DNA from: Albugo candida
Taxonomy: Eukaryota > Oomycota > Peronosporomycetes > Albuginales
DNA length: 64,000 nucleotides
Direction: 5' to 3'
Assembly (NCBI GenBank): GCA_040437565.1
Contig: JBDOQK010000033.1
Location: 186,001-250,000 of the forward strand
Part shown: piece by piece, positions 34,126 to 45,220 of the stretch
Layout: each line of letters opens with the position of its first letter
Numbering within the stretch: position 1 is the first letter of the stretch
Notes under the pieces: model-generated
What the model was told of the DNA's origin: nothing
The model's database searches: none
Seen by the model: the letters and a program-made list of their open reading frames with translations, nothing else
Translations under genes and position numbers: made by a program

Positions 34126-37100
34126 ATGGGCAACGCGGCCGCGCGCTCTCAACCCGCAAGTCCTTTAGACTCTGCCTCACAATACCGCACCTACCTCATG
34201 GACTACTCCTATTCCAATCTCAACATCGTATTCAACGCCATCCTTGCCGATAGCAAATTCTTCAAAACCATTCAATGTAAATGTGACGACGGAATGATGG
34301 TCGTGATTAAATTGTACCGCCAATACGATCTTCAAGAAACGCTCACTTCCGTCCACATGAATTTACGCCTTTTGTCATCTGTTCTGAGCCCGCTGGAAGC
34401 CGTTCCCAACCTCATTCCATACGCAGACTACCAGTTCTCCACTAAACACCATGTCGCCTTCCTCGTGCGTCAGTATTTCGCAATGAATTTATACGATCGA
34501 GTGCTCTCACGTCCATTTTTAAGCACAATTGAGAAAAAATGGATCACCTTTCAACTGTTAAAAGCACTGGAACAATGTCATCGGAAAGGTGTGTGTCATG
34601 GCGACGTGAAATTGGAAAATTTGATGATTGTCACGTGGAATTGGCTCTTTCTTACCGACTTTGCGCCTTTCAAACCGACTTATATCCCGGAAGACGATCC
34701 GTCCGAGTATCATTACTATTTTTGTGCAATTGATGGAAGTGGAAGGAGCTGTAGTGTGGCGCCAGAGCGATTTTATAGTCCAAACTCGGAAGGATTCGTG
34801 AGTGGAAGACGATTGGAAGACAGGGAAACGAAAGAGACTGGAAATAATAGAGACCCATCGCCGGCGGTTCGATCGCCTGGAAGTGCTGTGGGTGGAATGC
34901 ATATCACATCGCCGTCTGAAGCATCGACTACTACTGGGAATGCATATCAGAATTCTAGAGCGTCCAAAGAAGGAACGGTATTGGAATCAATGGACATTTT
35001 CTCGGCTGGATGTGCCATTGCCGAGCTATTTATGGGCGGGAAACCTCTATTCGATCTTCCTGCATTGTTGAAATATCGTCGAACAGGAGATACGAGCATT
35101 CTGGTCGCCACACTGAAAAAGATTCAAGATCCAATTTTGGAAAATTTGCTGCTCGATATGCTGCAATTAGATCCAAACGCTCGGAAATCGGCTTCACAGT
35201 ATCTCACAGAAAATTTGAATCGATTATTTCCAATGTATTTCGAATCGTTCCTTTTCCGATTTCTCGCGTTGGTGCTCAGTTGTGGTGGTAGAATTCCAGA
35301 CGCACGTATTCGATTGGTATGCAAATATTATGGACGTCTGGTGAAGGAAATTGCAGGAGTGGATGATGTGGAAGGTGATAGATTTTTCAAGCAGCGATTG
35401 AAAGAAGGCTTTGGTGCAGATCGACACATTACATTGACCGATGTGCCTCCTAGCACTACTGGGCAAAATATCTCTTTTGATCACGATGATACCGGAGGAG
35501 ACGTGCCATGTCACGTGGCTCAACGCGTGCTGGACGAACTTGAACGACGATCACATCGAGTAAGAAGCTCTTCTGGTAGCAACTTTGATGCCTTTGAAAG
35601 CGGTAATATCTCGTTGTCCGTCAAAGGTGGAAACACAGCACGAGAGCGAGAAGCCAGGATCAAATTGCATGGAAATGAGCAAAAGAAGAAAATCGAAAAG
35701 CTACATGATCAATACAATAGCATCGTTGCAACCAAACAGCAGTGGACGGAATCTGATCTCGTCGGATCAAACAAATGCCAAGGGGATACGTCCGAGCAAG
35801 CAGAGAAATCTTCTTCGGACCAAGATCCTCGCCCTTCACGAACGCATGAAATCAAATCAAACGCAAAACGTGGATCCATTTCACTTGATACAAGTCCACT
35901 TGACTGCAATCGCTCCGATCTCAACGCTATATCATCTATGAAGTTGCGTGCTTGGGGCCAAGAGAAGAATGGCGTCATGATCATTTTGTCTCTAGTGTGC
36001 TCGTCTCTGCGTCACGTACAAGTTCCAGAGTCAAAACGCACAGCAATTTATCTCATTCATTCCCTTGGACGCTTCACCAGCGACGACGTTCGTCTTCAGC
36101 GTCTGGTCCCGTTTCTTTTGGAAGTGCTAAAAGATTCCGTGGCTTCCGTTCGAGCATTAGCGATCCGCACCGTCACCTTCATCTTGGATTTGATCACAAC
36201 GGTTCCATTATCCGATGCTTCGGTCTTCCCGCAATACATTCTCGACGCCATGAATCCGTTTCCATTTGATCCAGATGAATCCGTTCGAATCGCTTTTGCA
36301 AAATGTCTTCCTCGGCTCGCATCTACAGCCCGAAGGTTCCTAGAGCTCACGCACGCGATCAAGCCCAAGTCGTTCACAGCGTTACCAACTTCTGTCGGTC
36401 AAAAGAGCAGTCTCCATGGCTCATCGTCGTGTTATGCATCATGGGAATCACATACACCGTTGCAATTGACGTCCAATACATTTGATAAAGAACTGAATCG
36501 TCTCCACAAAATGATCTCGCGCTTTGTGGTCCAACTGGCAGCATACGATCAGAAAACGTCGTCGTCACTGGTGAAACGCGCCTTACTGTTAGACATTAGT
36601 CGCTTGTGTCTATTTTTCGGCCGGGAACGAACTTTGGACGTCATCCTTCCTCAATTGATTGCTTTTTTAAACGATCAAGAATGGCAAGTACGGGCTGCAT
36701 TCTTCCAAGCAGTTCCGAAAATCGCGCTATTACTTGGAAAACAAACCGTCGAACTCTACATTCTCCCGTGTATCGAACAAGCGCTCATTGATGTTCAAGA
36801 ACTCGTCATTACCAATGCCGTGCACTGCTTAAAAGCTCTGATCACTTTGGGCCTCTTCCAGTCGGCACGACCTGAATACGTGCGGAAAGAAGCACATGCC
36901 ATACGAAATTGGGCTCCATTGGACTGCATTCTTGAGAAACTTGGTTTGGTGCTTCCATTAGTCTTACATCCGAGCTGGTGGATTCGAGACGCCGTTTTCA
37001 AGCTGCTGGCCGACATTGCCATTCAAATTGGATACGTGGACACTAATGTGTTCCTTATTCCATTTGTACGTCCATTCTTATTGGAATCGGTCGTCGTGTT

Positions 37101-40035
37101 ACCTCGACAAATGCAAACTGGCGGCATCGACGAGAAAAAGCGCATTGCTCAAGTGATTCGGAATGCCGTAAGACCATTTGTACCACGTGCTACGTTTGAT
37201 GCCGCACTAATTGCGTCTTCAATGTCCATGGAAGCAAACGCATTGGAGGAAGCGGATACGAATGGAACTCAAGAGGATGAACAGAAAAAGGAAGAAACTG
37301 CGTGTGGATTACAACTCATGCAACAATATATTCGAATTGCATCGACTCATATGCAAAGTAAAATGGAATTGGCACATTTAGAGCAAGTAGCTAGAATCCA
37401 AGCGCCTCCGCCGCCCCACTCGTCCGCAACTGGAACTCAAACTATGTTGACTGTTCCTCGTGGCGCTCCACAGAACCTTTCCACGCATCAAAATCCATCC
37501 AAATTGAATGCTCCTTTGTACGCGATCCAAGTGCCCGACATGCGATTCGCTCTGATGCTCACACAACCGCTCAAACTTGGCAATTTCATCGGCCTATCGG
37601 GGAATCTCGCAAGTGGTACTTCACTTGCACCAACGCCGACTGCATCCACGACATTCGCATCGACACCATCGACATCTGCAGCTCCAAATGCGTCTATTTC
37701 ATTGGAAAATCTCTCTCTCGGACTCATTATCAAAATGTATGGCTTACAATTCCCCGTGGTGTCGATGCGTGAGCACATGGAGAATCACGACTTTTCTGTC
37801 GACGAAATGCATAGAGCCTCTGCCTTTGGAAATGACAACATGCACGCCAACACATATTCTCGTGATTGGCACGATGTATCGTTTGCAGCTCCAAGCACTC
37901 ACGTGAGTGAGTCGCGATCTGCTTACCACAGTATTGAATCAGTGCCACCCATCAGCACACCAGTCTCTGGGAGAAACGTACTTCGATTTATGGGAAATAC
38001 CGCTATGAGTAATATCTCATCGCTGCCTCAGACAGCCACCACAGGGAATGGAACGATTGATCCAGCAATTCAAGTCCCTCGGAAGCTTCTTGCTCGATTA
38101 ACAGCTCTAGAAATCCCGCCATTACCTTTTGATTTCGGTGCATTGAGACTATCAGATGGCACTATGTTTTCCATTTACGCACATCCAAACAGCCCGCACA
38201 GCATCCATCCTCCAAATTCCATGCTCGTCGGAAACAATTCCGGAAACATTGGCAATATTGGAACTTCCAGCGTCAACGCTCACTCTTCAACCATCGGCTC
38301 AGACTTAAGCTCGGGAAACGGCTTGGAGACGACTACAACACACAAATTTGGCAGTCCGATGCTCATGTTAAGTGGTCCTCTCGGAATGGTTCCTTCAAGT
38401 TCGGCAAGTGCTCTATCAAACATTCCGTCTCCGTCACCTTCTGTGAGCTCTAATTCGACGTCATATTCAGCCGCGACGTACAATGTGATTGGAACATCGA
38501 ATTTTGGAGCGAATCGAATGGGTTGGCGTCCACAGAAAAACTTGCTGGTGGCGGAATTAAGCGAACATTCTGGCGCTGTCACTCGTGTGGCTGCAGCCAA
38601 AGACTTTAGCTTTCTTGCGTCTGCGTCACAAGATGGAACCGTAAAGCTCTGGTCAATTCGATCCATGCAACACAGCATCAATCAGCGGTCTCAATGCACT
38701 TACGACGTCCACGGAGGCGTTCTCACCGATATGCTCGTGATGGATAATTGTCATTCTGTCGTGTGTGCAAGTACAAATGGAATCGTTTCTTTATTCCGCG
38801 TCGACAGAGGAAGCAATACAAGCTCTACGTCCAACATATCGTCACCTTCCAAAAGCTTCCAAACCACAGAAATCAAACAAGTACGAGTTCACGATCAAGC
38901 TATTGTAGTTTTGGATCATTTCGACACCGTTTCCGAATCGCTAGTCGTATACGCGACACGTGATGGATCCATTTACGCGTGGGATTTACGCATGAGACGT
39001 CTTGCGTGGACGCTGTACGTGTGGCCAGAACTCGGATACATCACCGCGATCACACATCCACTCGATGTCATGTGGTTACTTGTGGGTACAAGTCGTGGAT
39101 TCTTATGTGTGTGGGATCTCCGTTTCCTCATTCTTATCCGAATATGGCGACACTCTTCTCAGCGCATGATTCATCGTCTGGAACCGTGTCTTGGTCTCTC
39201 CAACACAGCTCGACTCGAGGAATGCGCGGTACCACTCGTATTCGTCGCAGCCGCTGACGGCGATGTCGGTGTTTTCGACCTGAGTATGGGCGCTTGTCGT
39301 GCGGTATTCAGGAATCTACATGCACAAGCCACCGATGCGGAAGCATGTCAATGTCCTTCACTCATTCACATTCCAATTCCTCATCGAAATCGACAAATTC
39401 TGACAAGTCTTCTTGGAATTGGTGGAATTGTGGCCGCATTTGAAGACATTGCAACGCCAATTATGAGCGAAGAATACAGCGTGCGTGCGATTTTATGTCC
39501 TGGAAACCATTTACGCAATGTCGGCGATGCGATAATCACCGGCGGAGAAGACCGACAAATACGATATTGGGATCTTCGTAATGGGAAACACGCATTCACA
39601 ATTTCTGGCGAGAGTCAATCGACTTGCTTTTACGACAATCAAACCGCTCCCAACGATTGGTGGCGCATCACTAACACATTTGGAACGCAACGGAAGGAGA
39701 ATCCCGATACGAATTCTCGGACGGATGAATGGGAAAGCGAAGGATCCATTAGTGGACGCACTTGCACGAATGAAAATACAATTGGATCCGTCACAAAGGC
39801 TCAAATGGCTTGGAGTAAATTAAATCCGCCATTGATTACAATCTGTCAAGACTCTTCCTACTTTTCATGTCCACAACCCAATGGAATCGCAAATGCTGTC
39901 GCTATGGAACGACGTGGTCTCATTCCTCCATCTACCACACATACAGATTGCATTTTGGATCTTACTTTGATTGATCTCAATGGTCCCATGCTCGTATCCA
40001 GTGCTCGTGACGGACTCATTAAAGTGTGGAAATGA
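34126..40035 (+). CDS. PIK3R4: VPS15 / PI3-kinase regulatory subunit 4, single exon
   Basis: Pseudokinase scaffold of the class III PI3-kinase (Vps34) complex in autophagy and endosomal sorting. It has 1969 residues in one exon, longer than the ~1360-1450 of animals and yeast because of low-complexity inserts at ~220-290 and ~1100-1450. The N terminus MGNAAARS is a good myristoylation site. The kinase-like domain has the Lys in VVIKLY (K62), the loop HGDVKLEN (158-165) and DFA at 178-180 in place of DFG, followed by FKPTYIPEDDP and APERF; all are standard for VPS15. A HEAT-repeat solenoid covers about 600-1000. C-terminal WD40 blades start near 1475 (ELSEHSGAVTRVAAAKDFSF) and end at SARDGLIKVWK. 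The neighbouring coiled-coil gene ends 40 bp downstream on the other strand. Confidence 0.93.
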   Translation: MGNAAARSQPASPLDSASQYRTYLMDYSYSNLNIVFNAILADSKFFKTIQCKCDDGMMVVIKLYRQYDLQETLTSVHMNLRLLSSVLSPLEAVPNLIPYADYQFSTKHHVAFLVRQYFAMNLYDRVLSRPFLSTIEKKWITFQLLKALEQCHRKGVCHGDVKLENLMIVTWNWLFLTDFAPFKPTYIPEDDPSEYHYYFCAIDGSGRSCSVAPERFYSPNSEGFVSGRRLEDRETKETGNNRDPSPAVRSPGSAVGGMHITSPSEASTTTGNAYQNSRASKEGTVLESMDIFSAGCAIAELFMGGKPLFDLPALLKYRRTGDTSILVATLKKIQDPILENLLLDMLQLDPNARKSASQYLTENLNRLFPMYFESFLFRFLALVLSCGGRIPDARIRLVCKYYGRLVKEIAGVDDVEGDRFFKQRLKEGFGADRHITLTDVPPSTTGQNISFDHDDTGGDVPCHVAQRVLDELERRSHRVRSSSGSNFDAFESGNISLSVKGGNTAREREARIKLHGNEQKKKIEKLHDQYNSIVATKQQWTESDLVGSNKCQGDTSEQAEKSSSDQDPRPSRTHEIKSNAKRGSISLDTSPLDCNRSDLNAISSMKLRAWGQEKNGVMIILSLVCSSLRHVQVPESKRTAIYLIHSLGRFTSDDVRLQRLVPFLLEVLKDSVASVRALAIRTVTFILDLITTVPLSDASVFPQYILDAMNPFPFDPDESVRIAFAKCLPRLASTARRFLELTHAIKPKSFTALPTSVGQKSSLHGSSSCYASWESHTPLQLTSNTFDKELNRLHKMISRFVVQLAAYDQKTSSSLVKRALLLDISRLCLFFGRERTLDVILPQLIAFLNDQEWQVRAAFFQAVPKIALLLGKQTVELYILPCIEQALIDVQELVITNAVHCLKALITLGLFQSARPEYVRKEAHAIRNWAPLDCILEKLGLVLPLVLHPSWWIRDAVFKLLADIAIQIGYVDTNVFLIPFVRPFLLESVVVLPRQMQTGGIDEKKRIAQVIRNAVRPFVPRATFDAALIASSMSMEANALEEADTNGTQEDEQKKEETACGLQLMQQYIRIASTHMQSKMELAHLEQVARIQAPPPPHSSATGTQTMLTVPRGAPQNLSTHQNPSKLNAPLYAIQVPDMRFALMLTQPLKLGNFIGLSGNLASGTSLAPTPTASTTFASTPSTSAAPNASISLENLSLGLIIKMYGLQFPVVSMREHMENHDFSVDEMHRASAFGNDNMHANTYSRDWHDVSFAAPSTHVSESRSAYHSIESVPPISTPVSGRNVLRFMGNTAMSNISSLPQTATTGNGTIDPAIQVPRKLLARLTALEIPPLPFDFGALRLSDGTMFSIYAHPNSPHSIHPPNSMLVGNNSGNIGNIGTSSVNAHSSTIGSDLSSGNGLETTTTHKFGSPMLMLSGPLGMVPSSSASALSNIPSPSPSVSSNSTSYSAATYNVIGTSNFGANRMGWRPQKNLLVAELSEHSGAVTRVAAAKDFSFLASASQDGTVKLWSIRSMQHSINQRSQCTYDVHGGVLTDMLVMDNCHSVVCASTNGIVSLFRVDRGSNTSSTSNISSPSKSFQTTEIKQVRVHDQAIVVLDHFDTVSESLVVYATRDGSIYAWDLRMRRLAWTLYVWPELGYITAITHPLDVMWLLVGTSRGFLCVWDLRFLILIRIWRHSSQRMIHRLEPCLGLSNTARLEECAVPLVFVAAADGDVGVFDLSMGACRAVFRNLHAQATDAEACQCPSLIHIPIPHRNRQILTSLLGIGGIVAAFEDIATPIMSEEYSVRAILCPGNHLRNVGDAIITGGEDRQIRYWDLRNGKHAFTISGESQSTCFYDNQTAPNDWWRITNTFGTQRKENPDTNSRTDEWESEGSISGRTCTNENTIGSVTKAQMAWSKLNPPLITICQDSSYFSCPQPNGIANAVAMERRGLIPPSTTHTDCILDLTLIDLNGPMLVSSARDGLIKVWK

Positions 40036-40075
40036 TGCAAATTGAAATGTCTCATTAGAGATACAAAGCACAATG

Positions 40076-41323
40076 CTACTTTTGGTCATTCGATACGATT
40101 TTCGACTCGGCCATGTGGACGTATCGACCGACAAACTTTTCCAATTCGACTTTTTCGGCGATAAGACGTGCGATCTCATTGCTTGGAATCAGATGAGAAG
40201 TGTCCGTATGCGCGATTTCGACTCGTTGCTTGGAGAGTAACGTCAATTGCGTCTGAAGTGATTCCTTTTGTGTCACGGTATCTTCCAGCTTTCTTTTCAA
40301 CGATTCATTTTCGAGATGAAGGTGACCGACTGCCGCCGACGCGGTCTTGAGCTGTTCTTCCTTCTCCAGTAACGCGTTATGGCTTTGTGCGAGATCCATC
40401 TTGGGCTTTGTTGCCTTCATTTCATTGAGAGATTGCGTCAATGCCTTTACTCGTTCATTCGATTGTGTCCATTGCGTTTGGTGGAAGAGAATCGTTTCAT
40501 TCGTGGCTTTCAATTTGGATTCCAACTCGTTTATCGCTTGAGAACGTTCCATTTCCATTGCATCGATTTGGCTATTTAGCTTACGGATGTGCTCGTTCAA
40601 AGCTTTCTTTTCGGTTTCATGGAGATACGACACCTCTTGCCAGTTGATTGCTTGCTGCATCAAGAAATCCTCGCAGTCTTTTTGCGTCTCACAGAGATTC
40701 TGATGGATTGCATCGCGTTCTTCTTGGAGACGATGCTGATGTTCCATGGTGCAATTCCGCTCCACTGCGAGGATCAGATTCTCCATCACAGAGTGTGTTT
40801 CGACTTTGTGCTGCGTTTCGATCCATGTCTGGGTGCATGCGGAAAGCGCTTGCTGCAATGCCACGCTGTTCGATGCGAGTCGCTGGATGGAAAATGTTTC
40901 CGTGGAAATGGAGGATTTCTCGACTTGAACTTGAAGCGGTTGGAACTGATCGGTGTACTGATTCTGAGTCCGGATGAGTTCTTTTTTCTGATAACGATAC
41001 ATTCGTGCGACATCTTCTTCGAGATGACAAATGCGTTGTTGTTGAGATTTGATTTGGGAATGTAATTGTAATTGTACGCCTTCGAGGTGTTTTGTTGATC
41101 TTTTGAGCTGAGCGTTTTCATCGCGTAAGAGTTCATTACTGACCTGAAGGGTTTCTAGTTTCATTTGCTTGGATGTGAGTGGAGGAGAGGCGTTTGTGTC
41201 TAATTGCTCGAATGAAGAACGATTTCGTTTACTGCCCGACGATCGATTTACATGGTCCATCTTGGCGGTGTGCTGACGCAGAGGATCGCAATTCTCTTTG
41301 GTGGTGTGACTCATTTCAACCAT
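40076..41323 (-). CDS. Coiled-coil protein with an N-terminal KEN box, function unknown
   Basis: 415 residues in one exon, ending 40 bp from the convergent VPS15 stop. Residues ~50-400 are an almost continuous coiled coil rich in Gln, Glu, Leu and Lys (for example LRDENAQLKRSTKHLEG and LARLIAEK-like heptads). The N terminus holds TKENCDP; KEN followed by acidic or polar residues is the APC/C degron used by mitotic regulators. A basic patch (SGSKRNRSS, near residues 28-36) could be a nuclear signal. A second ATG at codon 4 is possible as start. A spindle, kinetochore or centrosome role would fit, but nothing in the sequence proves it. Confidence 0.7.
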   Translation of the reverse strand: MVEMSHTTKENCDPLRQHTAKMDHVNRSSGSKRNRSSFEQLDTNASPPLTSKQMKLETLQVSNELLRDENAQLKRSTKHLEGVQLQLHSQIKSQQQRICHLEEDVARMYRYQKKELIRTQNQYTDQFQPLQVQVEKSSISTETFSIQRLASNSVALQQALSACTQTWIETQHKVETHSVMENLILAVERNCTMEHQHRLQEERDAIHQNLCETQKDCEDFLMQQAINWQEVSYLHETEKKALNEHIRKLNSQIDAMEMERSQAINELESKLKATNETILFHQTQWTQSNERVKALTQSLNEMKATKPKMDLAQSHNALLEKEEQLKTASAAVGHLHLENESLKRKLEDTVTQKESLQTQLTLLSKQRVEIAHTDTSHLIPSNEIARLIAEKVELEKFVGRYVHMAESKIVSNDQK

Positions 41324-42027
41324 GTGACTATGTGACTACACGGGAAATATGTGTGATTTTTGTGAATATGGGTGCTTTTTGATTGGTAGAAAATAGGAAT
41401 AAATCTTGTATAGAGTGTCGTTAGTGTACACAATAAGGAGGTACAACAGTACAATTACATAAATAGACATGATGAATGGAAACAAACGCAAATGAGCTGA
41501 TGGCGAAATGCTACAGCAGAACGTAGATGGACGCATAAAATGATCTACCTAATGTGGATGTAGAATATTTTTTGACTTGAGTAGCTACTCAGGAGCTGGA
41601 TCGATAGATATCCTGAAGCAGTAACCATGAAAAGCTTGTGCGAATCTCTAATCGCTTGCTAAGCATATCTTTGTAAAGGAGCGTCCCATTCTAAAGCGAA
41701 GCGAATTGAACCTGTCCGCAAATTCGGCAGACGTACTGGAATCGAGTTCGTGATCTTCATTAAAGTTGACAGGACCATCGAGCATAATAATGGCTTTCCG
41801 TCTTGAGGGTTTCGAACCAACGACTTACAGACTTTTTGTTAGCCATTCAGACCAGAGGAATTTAGATGACTCGGCGTATATCTCCTTGACCGCAAGAACA
41901 CTACCTCTTTCTCCACATTGATCGCTTGATTTGGTATCAAGTATCCGTAGTAATTGATCTCTCTCATGAAAATAGCGTAGACACATCAAAAACGGTTTGC
42001 CACATTAGCATTCGTACCCTATCGATT
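41324..42027. other. Intergenic stretch; nothing assignable
   Basis: About 700 bp of AT-rich sequence between the coiled-coil gene and a small + strand gene. I see no ORF with family features. A tRNA-like B-box around 41808-41822 was examined and rejected. It should contain the promoters of both flanking genes, which diverge here. Confidence 0.4.
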
Positions 42028-42282
42028 ATGACGGTATCCCAACCACAATTGCGCACGACGGAAGAGATTGTCGCTCTAAAAAGAGCAGAAGATAAGTACG
42101 CGAGACGAAAGCTTGTTGCACAAGAATACATGAAGCTCGTACGGGACGATCTTACCAAGTGCTATATCGAACATGGTGTGAATCATTTGATGGCGTGTCG
42201 AGAGCTGAGAGAAGAATACGGAAGCTTGCTGAAGGATCCTCATCGTGGATGCGGTACTCCTGTACGTGATATTGCCCTCTGA
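42028..42282 (+). CDS. Small cysteine-containing protein, possibly a mitochondrial complex I accessory subunit
   Basis: 84 residues from an ATG at 42028 (MTVSQPQLRTTEEIV). A highly charged helix leads into LVRDDLTKCYIEHGVNHLMAC, then RELREEYGSLLKDPHRGCG. The GVNH..C..LRE pattern resembles the small NDUFB10/PDSW-type subunits of mitochondrial NADH dehydrogenase. The two Cys are separated by 11 residues, which is not a classical CX9C. The frame is open upstream of the ATG for ~100 bp, so a longer start or an upstream exon is possible. The family call is tentative. Confidence 0.45.
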   Translation: MTVSQPQLRTTEEIVALKRAEDKYARRKLVAQEYMKLVRDDLTKCYIEHGVNHLMACRELREEYGSLLKDPHRGCGTPVRDIAL

Positions 42283-43255
42283 GTTTTTGTATTCTCATCC
42301 AGTATATGCTATAGAAACTCGATATTTGACAGACAAGAAAAACCATACAGTAGTAGCCATAAGCCTTTGCAATTTCTCGCCAAATGCCAGAGATGTAATC
42401 AATAAAGCGCTTTTGATTGAATAATGGAAGGAGATGATTGTACTACGCAATTCCGAGAGTGTTGCTCCAAAAGATACTGAATCAATCACGACTAGAGCAT
42501 GTCTTGATGACATAGTCTTGGCGGGCAATATCTTCAGAAGTTTGTCTTCTTGGCTTGAAGCGAGCAATCTGATCCACTTGATTCATGACGAGGCTCCAAC
42601 TTCATACTGATTATACGATACGGATATTAAATAAACTTGTCCAACATCATTTATGCGACGATCTCTACAATGAGAATAGAGGCACCGCTTGCGCATTGAA
42701 ACGACCAAACTGTGTAGTATGACAATGGGCAACATGAAAGTAGTGCCCAGTGGATCAGGTACAGGCCGCAATGAGCTTAACTGGAGCCTATTATTACTCG
42801 AAGCTTATAAGTGTCATCACGTTTTGAATTGATAACTCGTGGCTCTGCATGTCCTCCCAAAGTAAAAGCAAATCAAAAATCGCAAGAAGAATCAAATAGT
42901 CAAGCAAGGTACTCCAGAACCCTTCTTACTAATGGGACAAATCCATCGAGTCGAGGATATTGATAGAAGCAGTAACGTCAAACGCTCGCTCTCGTCTCAT
43001 CTCTTTTCCTCGCCAAACGCTTGATTTCTTCTTATTTCATTCGACAGAAAGGAAGCTTTTTCAACTACCTTCATTCTGAAATTTTGTAACGTGCATTATA
43101 GCGCTGTCAGCACTTCGTGTCACAATACTGGTTGAAGGGCTTCTAATCGAGTTATTGGCGCGCTTCAAAATGTCTTTACATTCACTCTCACTTCAACTTC
43201 AACTTCAACATTCTGTTCATCGAAACCAAATCAAATCACTCTTTTCTCAAAACAA
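42283..43255. other. Intergenic stretch with a possible minus-strand exon
   Basis: A minus-strand open stretch at 42295-42567 includes HALVVIDSVSFGATLSELRS, a protein-like run without a family that I can name. Upstream open stretches around 42583-42771 could be a partner exon, but no join satisfied both GT..AG and frame. The right part repeats after the gap at 43613 (see the redundant contig ends) and is the promoter of the next gene. Confidence 0.3.
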
Positions 43256-44344
43256 ATGAGCGCGAAAAGAGAAACACTGTCATTATCAAAACTACTGGAG
43301 AATTCAAGCGTTCGTGGTGATGTTAATCGAAAGAAAAGAAATCCTGCGCCTTCCACTTCAACATTTCGTCCGCCTTTACGTCGACATCCTCCGTCCTCAT
43401 CCGCTGAATCGGCATGGAATACAAGTCAGCAGCAAAATTGGTGTGAGCCAGCACACAGTCAAGGCAGCATTGGTCTGATGAGATCTCCCTCGAATTCGCG
43501 ACATTTATTCAACTCGGCCCAGAGTAATACCGCGAGTCAAAGTATGCACCATTTTGGTTGCTCGCAAGGCGACCTGAGTCAGGATTGTAGGTTATCTGAT
43601 CTGAAAACAGAGNNNNNNNNNNNNNNNNNNNNNNNNNNNNNNNNNNNNNNNNNNNNNNNNNNNNNNNNNNNNNNNNNNNNNNNNNNNNNNNNNNNNNNNN
43701 NNNNNNNNNNNNAACGCTCGCTCTCGTCTCATCTCTTTTCCTCGCCAAACGCTTGATTTCTTCTTATTTCATTCGACAGAAAGGAAGCTTTTTCAACTAC
43801 CTTCATTCTGAAATTTTGTAACGTGCATTATAGCGCTGTCAGCACTTCGTGTCACAATACTGGTTGAAGGGCTTCTAATCGAGTTATTGGCGCGCTTCAA
43901 AATGTCTTTACATTCACTCTCACTTCAACTTCAACTTCAACATTCTGTTCATCGAAACCAAATCAAATCACTCTTTTCTCAAAACAAATGAGCGCGAAAA
44001 GAGAAACACTGTCATTATCAAAACTACTGGAGAATTCAAGCGTTCGTGGTGATGTTAATCGAAAGAAAAGAAATCCTGCGCCTTCCACTTCAACATTTCG
44101 TCCGCCTTTACGTCGACATCCTCCGTCCTCATCCGCTGAATCGGCATGGAATACAAGTCAGCAGCAAAATTGGTGTGAGCCAGCACACAGTCAAGGCAGC
44201 ATTGGTCTGATGAGATCTCCCTCGAATTCGCGACATTTATTCAACTCGGCCCAGAGTAATACCGCGAGTCAAAGTATGCACCATTTTGGTTGCTCGCAAG
44301 GCGACCTGAGTCAGGATTGTAGGTTATCTGATCTGAAAACAGAG
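42981..44344. repeat. Redundant contig ends around an N gap: 632-bp unit repeated
   Basis: Bases 42981-43612 and 43713-44344 match and flank the N gap 43613-43712 edge to edge. The unit holds the promoter and first ~119 codons of a coiled-coil gene, so the apparent second start at 43256 is an assembly duplicate of the real one at 43988. Confidence 0.9.
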
Positions 44345-45220
44345 TTCTCTCTGTTATGATAAAATGTATTCTTCAAGTCACAGGAGAGACCTACTGGGTC
44401 GGAGGATGCACATCTCAATCACAATCGACTGTAATGATGTCACAGCCAATTTTACCGAGCCAAGATGAGATGAGATCAGTAAATAAATGTATACCGTGTC
44501 TAGCTACTTCTGACAAGAGTGACCATAGCACTTCCAACCGCCTTTGAAGAGCGTGCAAAATCATACATCGCATACAGAAATGATGCTCAGCTCTGGAAGA
44601 GGTGTACCGGAAAGCTCTTCGGGAGAGAATTGTGGGGTTGAGAATCTGGTCGAACGGGCCATGTTACCAGTCAAGAAAGAATTGGAGACGATGAAACATC
44701 GACTTGGCTCTAAAGGTGGAGTACCTTCAAGAAATGTAGACGATACAAATGCTATGAAGCTATCAATTAAAAAAATTGACAAATCCCTTAAGAAGTTACA
44801 AGATCAGGTATATGTTCATGGATTTTCCTATCCGCATATCATGCAATAATACGAGAGGATCAGGTCAGAAAATCGCAGAATCTTTTCCAAAAGGATCGGA
44901 AGGAATTATTTGGAAAAGTCGATGCGATACGAAATGAAGTCACTGCCATAAGGATGCAATGGAAAGCCGTCAATGACAAATTCAGTGCTTTCGACTTTGA
45001 CAATCAAAAGTTTTGGTTCGCATCGTTGGAAAGGATGACGAAGGAGAACTTGGACAATTTGATGGACGATGAGCACATGACTCGGATCACAACTGCAATG
45101 AAAGACTGCATATCTGATGATAGCGAAAACTTTCTTGAAGATCTATACGACACCGATCCTTACCATTTGTGTTCCGCGTTAAAGAAAATCAAACGAGCTC
45201 GAAAAAAAGCTGTCAAGTAG
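43988..45220 (+). CDS. Ser-rich protein with C-terminal coiled coil, multi-exon, function unknown
   Basis: The first exon (43988 to about 44342) encodes MSAKRETLSLSKLLENSS, a basic patch (NRKKRNP), and a Ser/Gln/Asn-rich tail. Downstream, 44544-44820 encodes VENLVERAMLPVKKELETM and the helix MKLSIKKIDKSLKKLQDQ. A likely intron at about 44818-44857 (GTATAT donor) then leads to a final exon ending KKIKRARKKAVK at 45220. The joins between 44342 and 44544 are not resolved; two frames remain possible. The layout (disordered Ser-rich N terminus, central coiled coil, basic tail) is seen in meiotic recombination-initiation proteins such as PAIR1/PRD3, but that is only a resemblance of architecture. 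Existence of a gene is well supported by the start, composition and coiled coil. Confidence 0.5.

Noticed and set aside
41795-41865. tRNA-like sequence on the minus strand with a B-box (GGTTCGAAACC)
   Set aside because: The B-box word is perfect, but the T stem does not pair, the best anticodon loop lacks U33, and no A-box or acceptor stem fits. It is a chance or decayed match.
43256-43612. A second start and first exon of the coiled-coil gene
   Set aside because: It is the left copy of the redundant contig end; the right copy at 43988 continues into the rest of the gene.
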